A DNA stretch of 64,000 nucleotides, taken from Candidatus Binataceae bacterium (GTDB taxonomy: Bacteria > Desulfobacterota > Binatia > Binatales > Binataceae). Of this stretch, positions 63,999 through 64,000 are shown in pieces. Positions within the stretch are counted from its first letter, which is position 1. Each line of letters starts with the position of its first letter. The DNA lies in NCBI GenBank assembly GCA_035508495.1, contig DATJMX010000023.1:1-64000 (forward strand). Direction: 5' to 3'. A model generated the notes under the pieces. The model saw only the letters and a list, made by a program, of their open reading frames with translations. It was not told the DNA's origin and did no database searches. The position numbers and the translations under genes are program-made.

Positions 63999-64000
63999 AG

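Noticed and set aside
1..64000. CRISPR array, rRNA operon, or insertion sequence
   Set aside because: No regularly spaced repeats, no rRNA-like stretch, and no transposase or integrase motifs were found.

Overview
The window is GC-rich chromosomal DNA from a free-living, Gram-negative-type bacterium. It carries exported lipoproteins, a periplasmic-type cytochrome c, an MscS channel, a sigma-54 activator and an oligomeric type III glutamine synthetase. It is unusually rich in CoA-linked and redox catabolic genes: two luciferase-like F420-type oxidoreductases, a deazaflavin-type nitroreductase relative, two thiolase-fold proteins, a CaiB/BaiF CoA-transferase, a crotonase, two acyl-CoA synthetases and a P450. 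This mix fits an uncultured soil lineage such as Candidatus Binatota or another former deltaproteobacterial group. That placement is inferred from gene content only; no rRNA or tRNA gene was recognised.

Layout. 1-3.8 kb: end of a sigma-54 activator, a small membrane protein flanked by an imperfect 84-bp repeat, a stop-interrupted secreted protein, GrpB and an orphan VapB. 3.8-26 kb: mainly lipid, acyl-CoA and xenobiotic-type metabolism in short minus-strand operons (thiolase/LLM, PlsC, hydrolase/epimerase, DUF2182/DUF1326, two SDRs around CaiB and GST, crotonase, AMP ligase, metallo-hydrolase, P450, SnoaL-like), with TetR and XRE regulators. 26-37 kb: signalling and accessory genes (remnant methyltransferase, MEDS hybrid kinase, Fic protein, paired Cys-rich secreted proteins, a thiolase-like/DUF35 pair, a 1.1-kilo-residue cyclase-ATPase-TPR protein). 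37-48 kb: aldo-keto reductase, GlnN, a second LLM enzyme, MscS, decayed stress genes, an L32 gene and an MFS exporter.

48-54 kb: a plus-strand operon of acyl-CoA synthetase, 2-oxoacid dehydrogenase E1-alpha, E1-beta and E2, ending in an acyl carrier protein; no E3 gene is present. 54-58.6 kb: a stress block (CBS protein, cytochrome c overlapping a hibernation factor, Hsp20, a cyclic-2,3-diphosphoglycerate-synthetase-like protein). 58.7-64 kb: an exported protein of unknown function facing a three-gene, translationally coupled minus-strand operon that encodes a HAD-UbiA prenyltransferase, a lipoprotein with a phosphodiester-glycosidase-like region and an exported FGE/SUMF1-domain protein.

The strongest candidates for undescribed biology are the HAD-UbiA/glycosidase-like/SUMF1 operon, the dehydrogenase-ACP operon, and the tandem Cys-rich secreted pair. 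At least four genes look broken or truncated. Several starts are non-ATG and were chosen from Shine-Dalgarno spacing. All functional names come from reading motifs; no database search was run.
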